From an uncultured Oscillospiraceae bacterium (GTDB lineage Bacteria > Bacillota > Clostridia > Oscillospirales > Oscillospiraceae), in contig CAKTPV010000001.1 in the NCBI GenBank assembly GCA_934591815.1, positions 124,001-188,000 of the forward strand: a stretch of 64,000 nucleotides of DNA, given 5' to 3'. Under the pieces are notes generated by a model that was not told where the DNA came from, made no database searches, and saw nothing but the letters and a program-made list of their open reading frames with translations. Made by a program: the position numbers and the translations under genes. This document shows positions 15,620 through 24,530 of the stretch, in pieces. The stretch's first letter is position 1; every line of letters begins with the position of its first letter.

Positions 15620-18250
15620 ATGAGATACCAATTTTCGGAAAGCAACCACTACCGGATCATCGATACCTTTTTGGATTCAAAAAAAGATTTTATCATCCTC
15701 GGTCTTTGTGGGAAAACCGGATCGGGCTCCACAACAATTGCACAGATTCTGCAAACACCGTTTGACAGACTCAACCTTCCCCAGCCCGGAGATGCCGTAG
15801 GCGATATGCAGGAAGCGGCCGAGTACCGCATTCTTTATACTTATGCGCAAAAGCACTGGAGATCCTTCTTTCGAATTAAATCCAGTGCACTGATTACGGC
15901 GCATATTTTAAAGAAATGTCCGGGAGACTTTTGTGCGTTTTTAAAAGAATTGGTTCCTTCTACTGTGTATAATGAAAAAGAGGGGGCGATTCAAACATTC
16001 ATAGATGGCTTTTTTAATGAGAAAATGCAATTTTCCCTATCTGAGTTATTTCAGATGGATCCTAAGGACAGCGAACATCTTTGCGAGTGGTTTTCCCGCG
16101 ATCAGATTCTAACGGATGAGGAAGGCAAGCCTTATTCCTTTACGCCCAATGTCCGGGAGAGTACACTCCCTCCGGTCAGGGAAGAAGATTTTAAAGAGGG
16201 AAACCTAACACTAGAAGATGACAGTAGCCTCCCATTTTTTTATCATAAAGAATCTTTTACAGTCATGCTGACCACTCGGGATTTGTGCAGTATGTTCTGG
16301 GCGCACAAGCAGTTACGTCAACAAAAAACCAGTTTCAAAAATCCTCTCTGGATTTGCCTCCTGCGAAAATTCATTTTTGAATATCTCCCAAGGCAAACGG
16401 CAGACCTGTGGGAAAATGTGGCAAGCATTGAGCATGGGCTAGAGGTAGTTGCTTTGCAGCGGCTGGGGAATAACCTCCGAATCAGTGGCGAGCCCTATGG
16501 AAAAGACTTCTCCAAGGAGGGATATACCACCGTTGCCGCTGACATTAACGATTCCATAAAACTATTAAGCAGCTATCTAGCCCGACGCAAGCAGTGGGTT
16601 AACGAACTTCCCAATGACAAGCGGGCGCCATATCTGGCAGCGCAACGCTCTTTTGTTGTGATCGATAGCATCAAAAACCCCTTTGAATCCATGTATCTGA
16701 AAAGCCGGTACACCAATTACTATTTGATTGGAACCTATACAGAGGATCGCACCCGCCATGAGCGACTGCGGGAAAAACAGCGCTACCCTAACACCTATAT
16801 TGAGGCAATTGACATCATTGAGCAGCAAAGTGCTTTTCAGAAAAAATGGAAAGACGTGGAAGCGCTTCAGGAAAAAATTGGTGACTTAAAGGAACTCATC
16901 GCCTTTCAGGAGATGGCCAAGCAGCTTCAGGAGATTTCCAAAAATGCCTGCGCAGGTCCGGAAAATGCAGATTTAGATAACCTCTTAAGAGATTATAACA
17001 ACTTTGCCGAGTCTGTATTCCAAACGCCATCAGAGTTTGAATGCCTGATTAGAAAAATGAACGGGCTGATAAATTTTTTGGAGACTCCGCCGCAAGGCAA
17101 TATGGAAACCAATAAGAAAAACCGGTCTCCCATTTTACAGTCATGGAGGGATAACTACAAGACCGCTCTACGCAAATGTGGGGATATGCGGGAAGAGTAT
17201 GAGGTTGCTGAGGTAGTACTGAGCACCATGCGAACAGTGAAAGCGGCTAAGTTATACGCGGAAATCCCCTTTATTTTACAAAATGTAGAGGGTTGTCTGA
17301 GAGATGCTGACATTTTTATCAACAATGAAACAGATAACGAACGGCTTATTCTACTGAAGAAAAAACTGCTTCGCTATGTCTCCCTCATTATGAATCCCGG
17401 ACTAGTTCTGCCAACACCTATTGAGCGTGGAATGCAAATTGCCTATACAGCAAAGCTAAATTCGGGTTGCATCTCGCGCCAAGTTGGTGCAGCAATCACG
17501 GACGATCAATACCATCTACTCTCCGTCGGCTGGAACCAGCAACCCGAGATGCAGCTCCCGTGTCTGTATAGAGATTTATGCTCCTTGTATTACCAGTGGG
17601 CTCCAGACGCATACAGCGATTTTGAATTGGATAACCAGAATACACTACAAAAAAGCATCCAAGCTCCGGTCACTAAACTACTGAGTTTGCCAGAGTGCCC
17701 GCTCAAACTACAAGGGAAGATGCCGGCATACTGCTTTAAGGATCTCTATAACTCTATCACCGGTGTTAAGAATCAAGTACACCCTCGCTCACTCCACGCT
17801 GAAGAAACCGCTTTTTTAAATCTGGGTCAGCACTCTGCCAAAGGCGGAAACCTCTTTACAACCTCTAGTCCCTGCGAGCTTTGCGCTAAGAAAGCCATGT
17901 ATATGGGGATCAAAAAAATTTACTATATTGAACCATACGCTGGACTATCCTTCAACCATGTACTAAGCATCGGGCCGCGGGACGCTCGCCCAAAGATGCT
18001 TTTGTTTACAGGTGCGGTGGGGCGAGCCTATACCCAACTTTACACACCGCTGATGCCCCAAAAGGACGAGTTGACCTTTTGGATGGGTGCCAATTTAGAC
18101 GCAAACCTACTAAAAAATATTAAGAAGAATATTGTCAAGAACACCCCGGTTTCAGCTGAAAGCGGTTCGGAAGCCACAACTGATACGCCGGCTACATTTG
18201 TCAAAGGAGGCGGAGAGGATGACACCTCGCCCCGATTTCCAGGCACATGA
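15620..18250 (+). CDS. P-loop/deoxycytidylate deaminase fusion, probable anti-phage nucleotide-depleting enzyme
   Basis: 876 aa from ATG 15620. An N-terminal kinase-like P-loop (ILGLCGKTGSGSTTIA, residues 26-41) has Ser where Lys is usual. A long central region (~100-600) is largely helical and unassigned. The C-terminal deaminase domain has CISRQVGAAIT, the catalytic HAE at 726-728 and PCELC with C752 and C755, which together bind zinc and act on dCMP or dCTP. N-terminal P-loop plus C-terminal deaminase is the architecture of AvcD-type defence deaminases, which destroy dCTP during phage infection; this protein is considerably longer than those I recall. It overlaps the next gene by 32 bp, implying coupling. 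Activity and trigger are inferred. Confidence 0.85.
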   Translation: MRYQFSESNHYRIIDTFLDSKKDFIILGLCGKTGSGSTTIAQILQTPFDRLNLPQPGDAVGDMQEAAEYRILYTYAQKHWRSFFRIKSSALITAHILKKCPGDFCAFLKELVPSTVYNEKEGAIQTFIDGFFNEKMQFSLSELFQMDPKDSEHLCEWFSRDQILTDEEGKPYSFTPNVRESTLPPVREEDFKEGNLTLEDDSSLPFFYHKESFTVMLTTRDLCSMFWAHKQLRQQKTSFKNPLWICLLRKFIFEYLPRQTADLWENVASIEHGLEVVALQRLGNNLRISGEPYGKDFSKEGYTTVAADINDSIKLLSSYLARRKQWVNELPNDKRAPYLAAQRSFVVIDSIKNPFESMYLKSRYTNYYLIGTYTEDRTRHERLREKQRYPNTYIEAIDIIEQQSAFQKKWKDVEALQEKIGDLKELIAFQEMAKQLQEISKNACAGPENADLDNLLRDYNNFAESVFQTPSEFECLIRKMNGLINFLETPPQGNMETNKKNRSPILQSWRDNYKTALRKCGDMREEYEVAEVVLSTMRTVKAAKLYAEIPFILQNVEGCLRDADIFINNETDNERLILLKKKLLRYVSLIMNPGLVLPTPIERGMQIAYTAKLNSGCISRQVGAAITDDQYHLLSVGWNQQPEMQLPCLYRDLCSLYYQWAPDAYSDFELDNQNTLQKSIQAPVTKLLSLPECPLKLQGKMPAYCFKDLYNSITGVKNQVHPRSLHAEETAFLNLGQHSAKGGNLFTTSSPCELCAKKAMYMGIKKIYYIEPYAGLSFNHVLSIGPRDARPKMLLFTGAVGRAYTQLYTPLMPQKDELTFWMGANLDANLLKNIKKNIVKNTPVSAESGSEATTDTPATFVKGGGEDDTSPRFPGT

Positions 18251-19484
18251 GGCCTGTGAGCCTACACATTATACGGCAAGGGAGCTCCTGGCCTGTCGGC
18301 GTGAGCTCCGAGACATTTTGATCGCTCCCTTTAGCGAATCAAAGTGCAAGGGGATTGGCTACAACATTTCGCCCTCAGAACTTTGCTACTCGGTAAAAAA
18401 GAAATATCTTCTCCAGGTTCATCGCACCGACCAGGAGACATATGTTCTAATCCCGCCTCACGATATGGTTCTTACATTGTCCTACGAATATCTTCAGGTC
18501 AGTTCGGGGGTCGCTGGATGCTTCTTGTCTCGCTTACGTCCAGTAACGCAAGGACTCGGAAACATTTCTACCACCCTTGATCCTTGCTGGAAAGGGATGC
18601 TTCTGCTTGCTATTAATAATCCATCTTCCAAAAAGGTCAAATTAGTCCTCAGCAAAAAGAAAGACGACATAATGGAACCTGCCGCAATCTCAACAATGAT
18701 CCTATGGAAAACCGCGCCGCTGGACGACAATAGCAGCGGAGCACTTACATTTCGTTTGGACAACCCCGCTATGCGGACGGATATTTGGAGCGAATTAATT
18801 GCCGAGCCGTATCGCTTTTTCCGACCGCGGCATTATCAGCAGTTCCGAGAGTTAATCCATACGCTAACTTGCTATCAACCCACCAACAATCATCCGAATT
18901 GGATCATTCAGATGCAGGATGCTCTGGATCAACTGCAGATCGCTGTAGAATCAGTGCCGAGGAAAGATAATACAATTCGTGAAACATTACTGATGATCCA
19001 TCATTTGGAATGTGAACAAATGTCCCCAGAGCTTTCAAAAAAGCTCGGAGACCTCTATCGTTTTGGCGCGGAAAACTCTTCGATAGACTTGCATAACAGC
19101 TTTCATGTTGCTACAGAAAAAATTATCGAGAAACTCTCCAACTCAGATACTGCACAACGCAAAAAGGATACCGAGAGTTTGATGGACATTATTCGGATGA
19201 TTTATAATGAATGCAACTATCAAAAGCTATGTTGCCAAGTAGAGGATATTCATCGGATTATCGCAGAAAAAACGCAATATCGTTGGCGTCTGGATGGGTT
19301 TAAGCGAGTTTGGCATCGATTCATTTGCCCCAATGTTAGCGCATTTTTGGCCACCTTTTTAATAGCCATTATGGTCTTTATCGGGAAAGATTTTAATATG
19401 AAGAGTTTTCTTCCCAATGTTATAATCTGCATTATTCCGTCGCTTCTTTCTATCGTCTTCAACTGTAAAAAGAACCGCACATAG
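18219..19484 (+). CDS. membrane-anchored DCD/dUTPase-fold protein, partner of the deaminase
   Basis: 421 aa from ATG 18219 (AAAGGAGG 8 bp upstream; the frame is open earlier). Residues ~44-145 resemble the dCTP deaminase/dUTPase trimer fold: GIGYNISPSE, then IPPHDMVLTLSYEYL, GCFLSRLRP and TTLDPCWKGMLLLAINN. The Asp of the LDP motif (D121) is kept, but the Glu needed for deamination in bacterial Dcd aligns with Ala131, so dCTP deamination is unlikely; a nucleotide pyrophosphatase or sensor role is possible. The middle is helical. The C-terminus has two membrane segments (about 375-395 and 400-415) and a KKNRT tail. The fused reading overlap with the deaminase argues for a two-component system. 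Confidence 0.75.
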   Translation: MTPRPDFQAHEACEPTHYTARELLACRRELRDILIAPFSESKCKGIGYNISPSELCYSVKKKYLLQVHRTDQETYVLIPPHDMVLTLSYEYLQVSSGVAGCFLSRLRPVTQGLGNISTTLDPCWKGMLLLAINNPSSKKVKLVLSKKKDDIMEPAAISTMILWKTAPLDDNSSGALTFRLDNPAMRTDIWSELIAEPYRFFRPRHYQQFRELIHTLTCYQPTNNHPNWIIQMQDALDQLQIAVESVPRKDNTIRETLLMIHHLECEQMSPELSKKLGDLYRFGAENSSIDLHNSFHVATEKIIEKLSNSDTAQRKKDTESLMDIIRMIYNECNYQKLCCQVEDIHRIIAEKTQYRWRLDGFKRVWHRFICPNVSAFLATFLIAIMVFIGKDFNMKSFLPNVIICIIPSLLSIVFNCKKNRT

Positions 19485-19511
19485 TGAATGATTTGTATCC
19501 AAAAAAGAGTG

Positions 19512-19557
19512 AAAGCCTCCGGCATGGCAGAGTTTGACTTGCCATGCCGGAGGCTTT
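19512..19557. terminator. terminator after the deaminase module
   Basis: 18-bp perfect inverted repeat (AAAGCCTCCGGCATGGCA and complement) around a 10-nt loop, 28 bp after the stop at 19484. It is symmetrical, so it may also serve the minus-strand gene ending at 19625. Confidence 0.85.
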
Positions 19558-19624
19558 GCTTGTGCACAGGTGGTCTATGTGCTGCTATCGATCAATTTAC
19601 ATTAGTGCTCTCCGGATCATGTGT

Positions 19625-20053
19625 TCACACATATTTGGTGTATGTACGGGTATCTGACGCTCCTTCAGAGTCTTTGACAAACAAGGTCACAACAATTTTA
19701 TACTGTGCGCCTTTTGTCCCCTGATAAGTAATCGTGTTATCGTATGTCACCTTATTCGTTGTATTCATTCCGGCGGAGTACTGTCCATATGATTTCTCGA
19801 GTGTCCACGCACTTCCGCTTTTAACATAGAAATACATGCTCTGAGCGCCAATGCGTGACATTATCCCTTTCCCTGTAATAGAGAAAGTGACATTGATCTC
19901 TCCGTCGGCATCTGCGCTTGCAACGCAAGAATGGGAAATAATCAGCTTGCTGGCTCGCGTTTCCATAGCAACAGCGGTAGTTGCCAGCATAGCAATAAGG
20001 GTCAACGCAAAAATGAGTGATATAATCTTTTTCAACATATACTTTCTTTTCAT
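19625..20053 (-). CDS. small secreted protein, module 1
   Basis: 142 aa. The N-terminal signal peptide (KKIISLIFALTLIAMLATTAVAM) is followed by a beta-rich domain with repeated Tyr/Thr strands (GEINVTFSITGKGIMSRIG, YKIVVTLFVKDSEGASDTRTY). It is clearly related to the secreted protein at 24000-24449, which shares the pattern of a G.I/F.MS.IG block and a C-terminal YK/R.IVT.....DS.G..DTRT strand. Family DUF6147 is my best recollection. It follows the anti-sigma-like gene by 6 bp, so it is probably a target or signal of the sigma system, acting outside the cell. Function unknown. Confidence 0.75.
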   Translation of the reverse strand: MKRKYMLKKIISLIFALTLIAMLATTAVAMETRASKLIISHSCVASADADGEINVTFSITGKGIMSRIGAQSMYFYVKSGSAWTLEKSYGQYSAGMNTTNKVTYDNTITYQGTKGAQYKIVVTLFVKDSEGASDTRTYTKYV

Positions 20054-20059
20054 ATGATA

Positions 20060-20968
20060 CTACCTTTCATAAATGGAATCTACAACGGGTATCAAATCAC
20101 GTTCCGGCAAGTCCGTGTCAACTACACATTCAAGATTGCCATTGAACCATGTGACACAGCTCGAATCCATATTCGTGTAGAAATAATGGACGATCCCATC
20201 TTTTGTATATTGGGTAACTGTGTCCGTATCCTTTTCAAACCTCTCTGTATTTATATCCGAGATCTGCCGGATCTGCAATACTAAATAATGGGTTTCGCTT
20301 TCGTATACTGCACAGAATTTAACAAAGTTACCGTGTTCGGATTTGCTTACATCTACAGCCGTGGTTTCAAAACCTTCCGGCAGCTTCGTGGGCACTACTT
20401 TTTCTGTTATTCCATAGGCCGCCAAGGCATCTTCGATCCTGCTATATTGTACATCCTCCTGCGGCTGCGGTGCCTTCGTCCCAACTTCTTGGGGGATCTC
20501 TCCCTTATACGCATTCTCAAATGTAAACACCTCGGATGTCCACTTGCCGACCATTTGGAAGAACCTTGCAAATCCGCCAACAGAGCAGGCGGCCAACACA
20601 AATGCACACGCCAGGGCCGCGGCAATGAGCAGCGCCTTGCGGAGAATGGTTTTGTGAGATCCCTTTCTGTGTGATGCTTTTTCAGGCTCTAATGGTACAT
20701 GTATGCTTTCTGCCTCGCCGCTGGGATATAGCTGAAGACCCTCACCTTCTGTCGTTGCATATGTGGAGAAAAAATCCTTCAATGCGGTAGTAGCAGCTTC
20801 CTTGTCGGCACCGCCTTCACGTTTTTCAATCACCTCCAAGATGTACATAACCATATCCGGATCACCACCATCGGCAGTTTCCATATCTTTTTGCAGGTGG
20901 TCTTCCAGTTCCTGCGTACTCAATTGGTCCAGATAGGAGTACATACCATCATTATTTGTTACAGCCAT
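20060..20968 (-). CDS. DUF4367-type anti-sigma-like membrane protein, module 1
   Basis: 302 aa from ATG 20968 with AAGGAGG upstream. A cytoplasmic N-terminal ~130 residues (rich in Asp/Glu) precede one membrane segment (ILRKALLIAAALACAFVLAACSV). The extracytoplasmic part contains the DUF4367 pattern: ..LAAYGITEKVVPTKLPEGFETTAVDV, then HYLVLQIRQI and a C-terminal CVTWFNGNLECVVDTDLPERDLIPVVDSIY. Such proteins typically sit beside ECF sigma genes and are thought to restrain them. Here it follows the sigma gene at 21031-21555 and precedes the secreted protein, all on one strand. It is paralogous to 23089-23979. Confidence 0.8.
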   Translation of the reverse strand: MAVTNNDGMYSYLDQLSTQELEDHLQKDMETADGGDPDMVMYILEVIEKREGGADKEAATTALKDFFSTYATTEGEGLQLYPSGEAESIHVPLEPEKASHRKGSHKTILRKALLIAAALACAFVLAACSVGGFARFFQMVGKWTSEVFTFENAYKGEIPQEVGTKAPQPQEDVQYSRIEDALAAYGITEKVVPTKLPEGFETTAVDVSKSEHGNFVKFCAVYESETHYLVLQIRQISDINTERFEKDTDTVTQYTKDGIVHYFYTNMDSSCVTWFNGNLECVVDTDLPERDLIPVVDSIYER

Positions 20969-21030
20969 ACTCTGAACCTCCTTCATTTCATGTATGTTTA
21001 TCGTGGAAATATGCTGACATAAAATCAAAA

Positions 21031-21555
21031 TTAAAAATCAGGAAATTCCTCCCTGATTCGCTTTCGTATTCGCTCAAGACGTTTTTGACTTGTCCAGACG
21101 GTAATTCCAAGCTCTGCCGCCGCTTCTTTGTGACTGGCGTTTTCAATTATGATGCGCCGGAATAGTGTGATATCATCTTCGTTAAAAGTATCGTGGACGA
21201 ATCTATGGATGGCCGAAAGAGCATTTCTTGCAAACAGCTCATTAACAAAGTTATCTGTTGCAGCAATATCTTCCGTTTTGCCGCCGTGGCCGATAATCAT
21301 GTTGGCTTCCCGCTGTTTAGCACGGGTATAATTCCAAATCTTGTTTTTCAGGGTCTGCATCAGCCAACCTCCGATGTTCTCGTGGCTGACTAATTCATCA
21401 AACTTGCTCCAAGCATCATGAAAAGTATCCTGCACAAGTTCTTCGGCGACCCCGGCACTGTTCCTATTTGCCTTGGCATAACGTAGTAGTTTAGCCCAGT
21501 TATTGACGTAAATATCGCTAAATACTTCACATTTTTCGCATTGCTCCGGTGCCAT
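21031..21555 (-). CDS. ECF-type RNA polymerase sigma factor, module 1
   Basis: 174 aa from ATG 21555 (AAAGG 9 bp upstream). Region 2 appears as LLRYAKANRNSAGVAEELVQDTFHDAWSKFDEL plus IGGWLMQTLKNKIWNYTRAKQRE. Region 4 appears as LFRRIIIENASHKEAAAELGITVWTSQKRLERIRKRIREEF. The order sigma, DUF4367 protein, secreted protein is the reverse image of the plus-strand set starting at 22535. ECF factors usually control their own operon. The promoter is not evident by eye. The sigma recognition helix differs from module 2, so the two may use different promoters. Confidence 0.85.
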   Translation of the reverse strand: MAPEQCEKCEVFSDIYVNNWAKLLRYAKANRNSAGVAEELVQDTFHDAWSKFDELVSHENIGGWLMQTLKNKIWNYTRAKQREANMIIGHGGKTEDIAATDNFVNELFARNALSAIHRFVHDTFNEDDITLFRRIIIENASHKEAAAELGITVWTSQKRLERIRKRIREEFPDF

Positions 21556-21633
21556 ATCTCTCACCCTTTCTCTCTGTACGGATCTTTATAGCACCCACAT
21601 CCCACTGTCGCTTTAAAATCTCTTCCGCACCAG

Positions 21634-21975
21634 CTATTTTAAAAAATGGTCATTGACATATTGGAGAAGATCGAATAGTTGTCGCGAGTTCTTTTCATCC
21701 ACAGACACAAGCATTTGCGCAATGTTCTTTTTGGCATTATTTACGGCACTTTCATAAATCAAAGCGTCCGCACTGACGTGTAGAGCCTCAGCCATTCTTA
21801 CAAGACTGTGGATACTTAGCATCTTGTCACCACGTTCGACCTGCGTAATATGCTCAACTGAAATCTCCGCTTTTTCTGCCAAGAATTCTTTCGTATAACC
21901 GCAAGCCTTACGGGCATCCCTAATATTCTTGCCGATAGTACATTGTAGTTCCTTTTTTGACACGGCCATGCACAT
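21634..21975 (-). CDS. XRE-family transcriptional regulator
   Basis: 113 aa from ATG 21975 (AAGGA upstream; an in-frame ATG two codons later is also possible). Helix-turn-helix: IGKNIRDARKACGYTKEFLAEKAEISVEHITQVERGDKMLSIHSLVRMAEALHVSADAL, a full Cro/CI-type domain followed by a ~45-residue tail. It lies between the two mirror-image sigma modules and may control one or both; direct evidence is lacking. Confidence 0.85.
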   Translation of the reverse strand: MCMAVSKKELQCTIGKNIRDARKACGYTKEFLAEKAEISVEHITQVERGDKMLSIHSLVRMAEALHVSADALIYESAVNNAKKNIAQMLVSVDEKNSRQLFDLLQYVNDHFLK

Positions 21976-22534
21976 ATACCATCCTTCGAAATTCCTATTG
22001 GTACTCATTATATTTCCCAAATAGGATTGACGGAATGTGCTACCAGAGTCTATTATAAGCCCTGCCGGGATTTATCGCAATGAATAACAACGAAAAGAAG
22101 TCTTTTTTGTCAGTACACCCGCTTTTGTGAGATACAGATATGATATACAGCAGCTAATCATTATTGCAGACACTCGCGAGTACATCAAGGACACAAGAAA
22201 ACCAATTTATTTTTTCAAGAATTCTTCCACAATAGGGCACGATTCCACAGCTCCCAGTTTACAAATTGGGGTTTCGGAGCGCGAACCAGATCCAGCGGTC
22301 TATGGTGATATGATTAACTATCAATTTTAGTTTTCTTCATATCATTATAAGCAACAAGCTTTGTGTTCAACTGCAATAGTTCAAATTACAACCATATTGG
22401 AATTTGAACCTAACGACCTCCTCGATGAGCTAACTTAGAGCAAAGAGTTCGAGACCGGAAAACGGCTGCAAGTTTACAATGCTTTCATTCTGCGGTATAT
22501 TTTATATGAGCGTGTGCAGAGGAGAATATCTCAT
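21976..22534. other. 559-bp spacer between XRE gene and sigma module 2
   Basis: No convincing gene. A 67-codon frame at 22127-22330 lacks a ribosome site and has no recognisable features. The region is AT-rich and probably carries the divergent promoters of the XRE gene and module 2; I cannot place them with confidence. An imperfect CTAAC/GTTAG element occurs near 22430. Confidence 0.4.
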
Positions 22535-23023
22535 ATGCCTGAACATAATCAATGGTTTATCGAATTATATCGGGAACATTCCGCCCGTCTGTTTAAGCAG
22601 GCCTACTACATTCTACGGGATCGGTATTTGGCCGAAGACTTGGTGGAAGAAACATTCTTAATACTGCTATATAAACAGAAGGATCTACTCACCCACCCCA
22701 ATATCGGCGGTTGGTTGAGTCAGACGCTCAAGCACTTAATTCTGGATGAAACAAAGTCCGCGCGGCACAGGCTTGAAATACCGCTTATCCACGACACAGC
22801 CGCATTTGCTGAAGATACTTATCACGAGCCTTTAGAGAATTCGTTGCCAAAGGGACTGTCCCCAAAGGAACGAGAAATTTTGATTCTGCTATTTGAGGAA
22901 CAACTGTCATACGAGGATATTGCGCGGCGGCTCGGCATCTCGATCTTGAATTGCCGAACCAGAGCCTTTCGTGCGAAGGCTCACTACAAGGAATTGATAA
23001 AAAATGTCACTGATGACCCATAA
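22535..23023 (+). CDS. ECF-type RNA polymerase sigma factor, module 2
   Basis: 162 aa from ATG 22535 (AGAGGAG 9 bp upstream). Region 2: ARLFKQAYYILRDRYLAEDLVEETFLILLYKQ, then IGGWLSQTLKHLILDETKSARHR. Region 4: GLSPKEREILILLFEEQLSYEDIARRLGISILNCRTRAFRAKAHYKELI. More canonical than the module 1 factor. The next gene, 65 bp downstream, is the DUF4367 protein expected to inhibit it. Confidence 0.88.
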   Translation: MPEHNQWFIELYREHSARLFKQAYYILRDRYLAEDLVEETFLILLYKQKDLLTHPNIGGWLSQTLKHLILDETKSARHRLEIPLIHDTAAFAEDTYHEPLENSLPKGLSPKEREILILLFEEQLSYEDIARRLGISILNCRTRAFRAKAHYKELIKNVTDDP

Positions 23024-23088
23024 AAATTTAAATTCAATGTAATATTACTAAATGTTCAATCAATATAGGAGAGAGGAGGTGCAAGAAG

Positions 23089-23979
23089 ATGCCAGAGAAC
23101 AGAACCCACCCTGTGAATCGCAGTCCGAAAGAGGACAGCTCTCAAATCAACGAGCATCTTAATACTATGCCGATCGACAAACTGACCGATGCGCTGGCAG
23201 ATATGTGGGATGCTGCAGACGATTTCACATATTCAGCATCTGAGATGGATGCGTGCTTAGAGGAAATCGAACAAACTGAGGTCGCTCCCGAATTTGATGT
23301 TGACGCGTCTTTGAACCGATTCCTCGAAAAGCATTCACGTCTGGTCGAATGCGCATCTCGCACATCTAAAAAAAGCAGACCCAACACCTCTCGATGGAAA
23401 CCTTCTGTTGCCGCCGCTGTTGCTATCTTGGTTGTACTGGGCAGTTTGGTAACTGTGCAAGCCGTTGGCATTGATGTGTTTGGTGCCATAGCCCGCTGGA
23501 CGAATGAAACTTTTCGGTTTACATCGTCCTTACAGAATAGCACCGACCCTGATACCGATACTCAAAACACAAATAATCAGTCTCCCGACGGAGAGTATAC
23601 TTCACTTCGAGATGCCTTAGATGCTTGCGGCATCAACCAGAACATGGTGCCAAAATGGTTGCCCGAGGGTTTTGAGCTTGCCAAAGTCTCCGTTTCTTCT
23701 CAGCCAAGCCCGATGAGTATTCGCGCGAAGTACACATTTGGTAACCGTAATTTCTCTCTGATAATTTTCTTGTACGATTCAACTGATGCGGTAGATTGCA
23801 CGGTTTTTGAAAAGGATTCTGCTACGGTAACTACCTACGAGAGAGGTGAACTCACATATTACATTATGTCTAATAACCAGAGGCTGACTGCGGCGTGGAT
23901 GCCAAATGATCAGATGGTTTGCACCATTGTTGGTGACTTGTCTGTGGACGAGGTAAAGCAAATCATCGACTTTATGTAA
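23089..23979 (+). CDS. DUF4367-type anti-sigma-like membrane protein, module 2
   Basis: 296 aa with GAGGAGG upstream. Cytoplasmic N-terminal ~105 residues, a single membrane segment (AAAVAILVVLGSLVTVQAV), then the extracytoplasmic DUF4367 domain: YTSLRDALDACGINQNMVPKWLPEGFELAKVSV, YTFGNRNFSLIIFLYDS and a C-terminal AAWMPNDQMVCTIVGDLSVDEVKQIIDFM. Layout and motifs parallel the module 1 protein but sequence identity looks low, so the two are old paralogues and not a recent duplication. Probably binds the sigma factor encoded upstream. Confidence 0.8.
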   Translation: MPENRTHPVNRSPKEDSSQINEHLNTMPIDKLTDALADMWDAADDFTYSASEMDACLEEIEQTEVAPEFDVDASLNRFLEKHSRLVECASRTSKKSRPNTSRWKPSVAAAVAILVVLGSLVTVQAVGIDVFGAIARWTNETFRFTSSLQNSTDPDTDTQNTNNQSPDGEYTSLRDALDACGINQNMVPKWLPEGFELAKVSVSSQPSPMSIRAKYTFGNRNFSLIIFLYDSTDAVDCTVFEKDSATVTTYERGELTYYIMSNNQRLTAAWMPNDQMVCTIVGDLSVDEVKQIIDFM

Positions 23980-23999
23980 TAGGAGGATGTAAATAACAA

Positions 24000-24449
24000 A
24001 TGAAGAAACTTGTGCAGTTAATTTTTGTTTTGGTTTTTGCGTTTTCTCTTTGTGTATGCACAGTTGAGGCGGCAACTCCATTAAGCGATAACATCAGTTT
24101 GCAGAGAGCAAGTGACTACTTCGATACATATACCATTGATACAACCAGTGGGGCAAAAGGTGAAATTGTTGTCAATTTTAGGATTTATGCCACTGGCTTT
24201 ATGAGTTCAATCGGCGTGAAGAAGATTATCATTCAGGAAAAAAACGGAACGCGTTGGCAAGAAGTTCATACAAAGCAAGGCACCGCCCATAATGGCTTGT
24301 TGGATAAAGGTGCAGACGAATTCAGCGGTAGCTATACATATAATGGTGAATCAGGAAAAACATATCGTGCGATTGTAACGATTTATGCTGAAGATTCATT
24401 GGGCAACGATTCTAGAACAGTTACCACTAGGAGTGTTATCACAAAATAA
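24000..24449 (+). CDS. small secreted protein, module 2
   Basis: 149 aa. Signal peptide KKLVQLIFVLVFAFSLCVCTVEA, then a beta-rich domain with GEIVVNFRIYATGFMSSIGVKKIII and YRAIVTIYAEDSLGNDSRTVTTRS. It is related to 19625-20053. A GGAGG 15 bp before ATG 24001 supports the start. Last gene of module 2, followed by the terminator at 24488. Being exported and paired with a membrane anti-sigma protein, it may be an extracellular signal or an effector of the regulon; unknown. Confidence 0.75.
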   Translation: MKKLVQLIFVLVFAFSLCVCTVEAATPLSDNISLQRASDYFDTYTIDTTSGAKGEIVVNFRIYATGFMSSIGVKKIIIQEKNGTRWQEVHTKQGTAHNGLLDKGADEFSGSYTYNGESGKTYRAIVTIYAEDSLGNDSRTVTTRSVITK

Positions 24450-24487
24450 CATCTGTGTTTGATATAATCCAGTCATTATCGCATGTC

Positions 24488-24530
24488 AAAAGAAGGCCCG
24501 CTATCATAAAGATGGTAGGTCTTCTTTTTA
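24488..24530 (+). terminator. terminator after sigma module 2
   Basis: Imperfect hairpin (AAAAGAAGGCCCGCTATC with GATGGTAGGTCTTCTTTT) ending in a T tract, 39 bp after the stop of the secreted protein gene. Confidence 0.7.

Noticed and set aside
22127..22330. 67-codon frame in the spacer between sigma modules
   Set aside because: No ribosome site, no recognisable features, not repeated near the other module.
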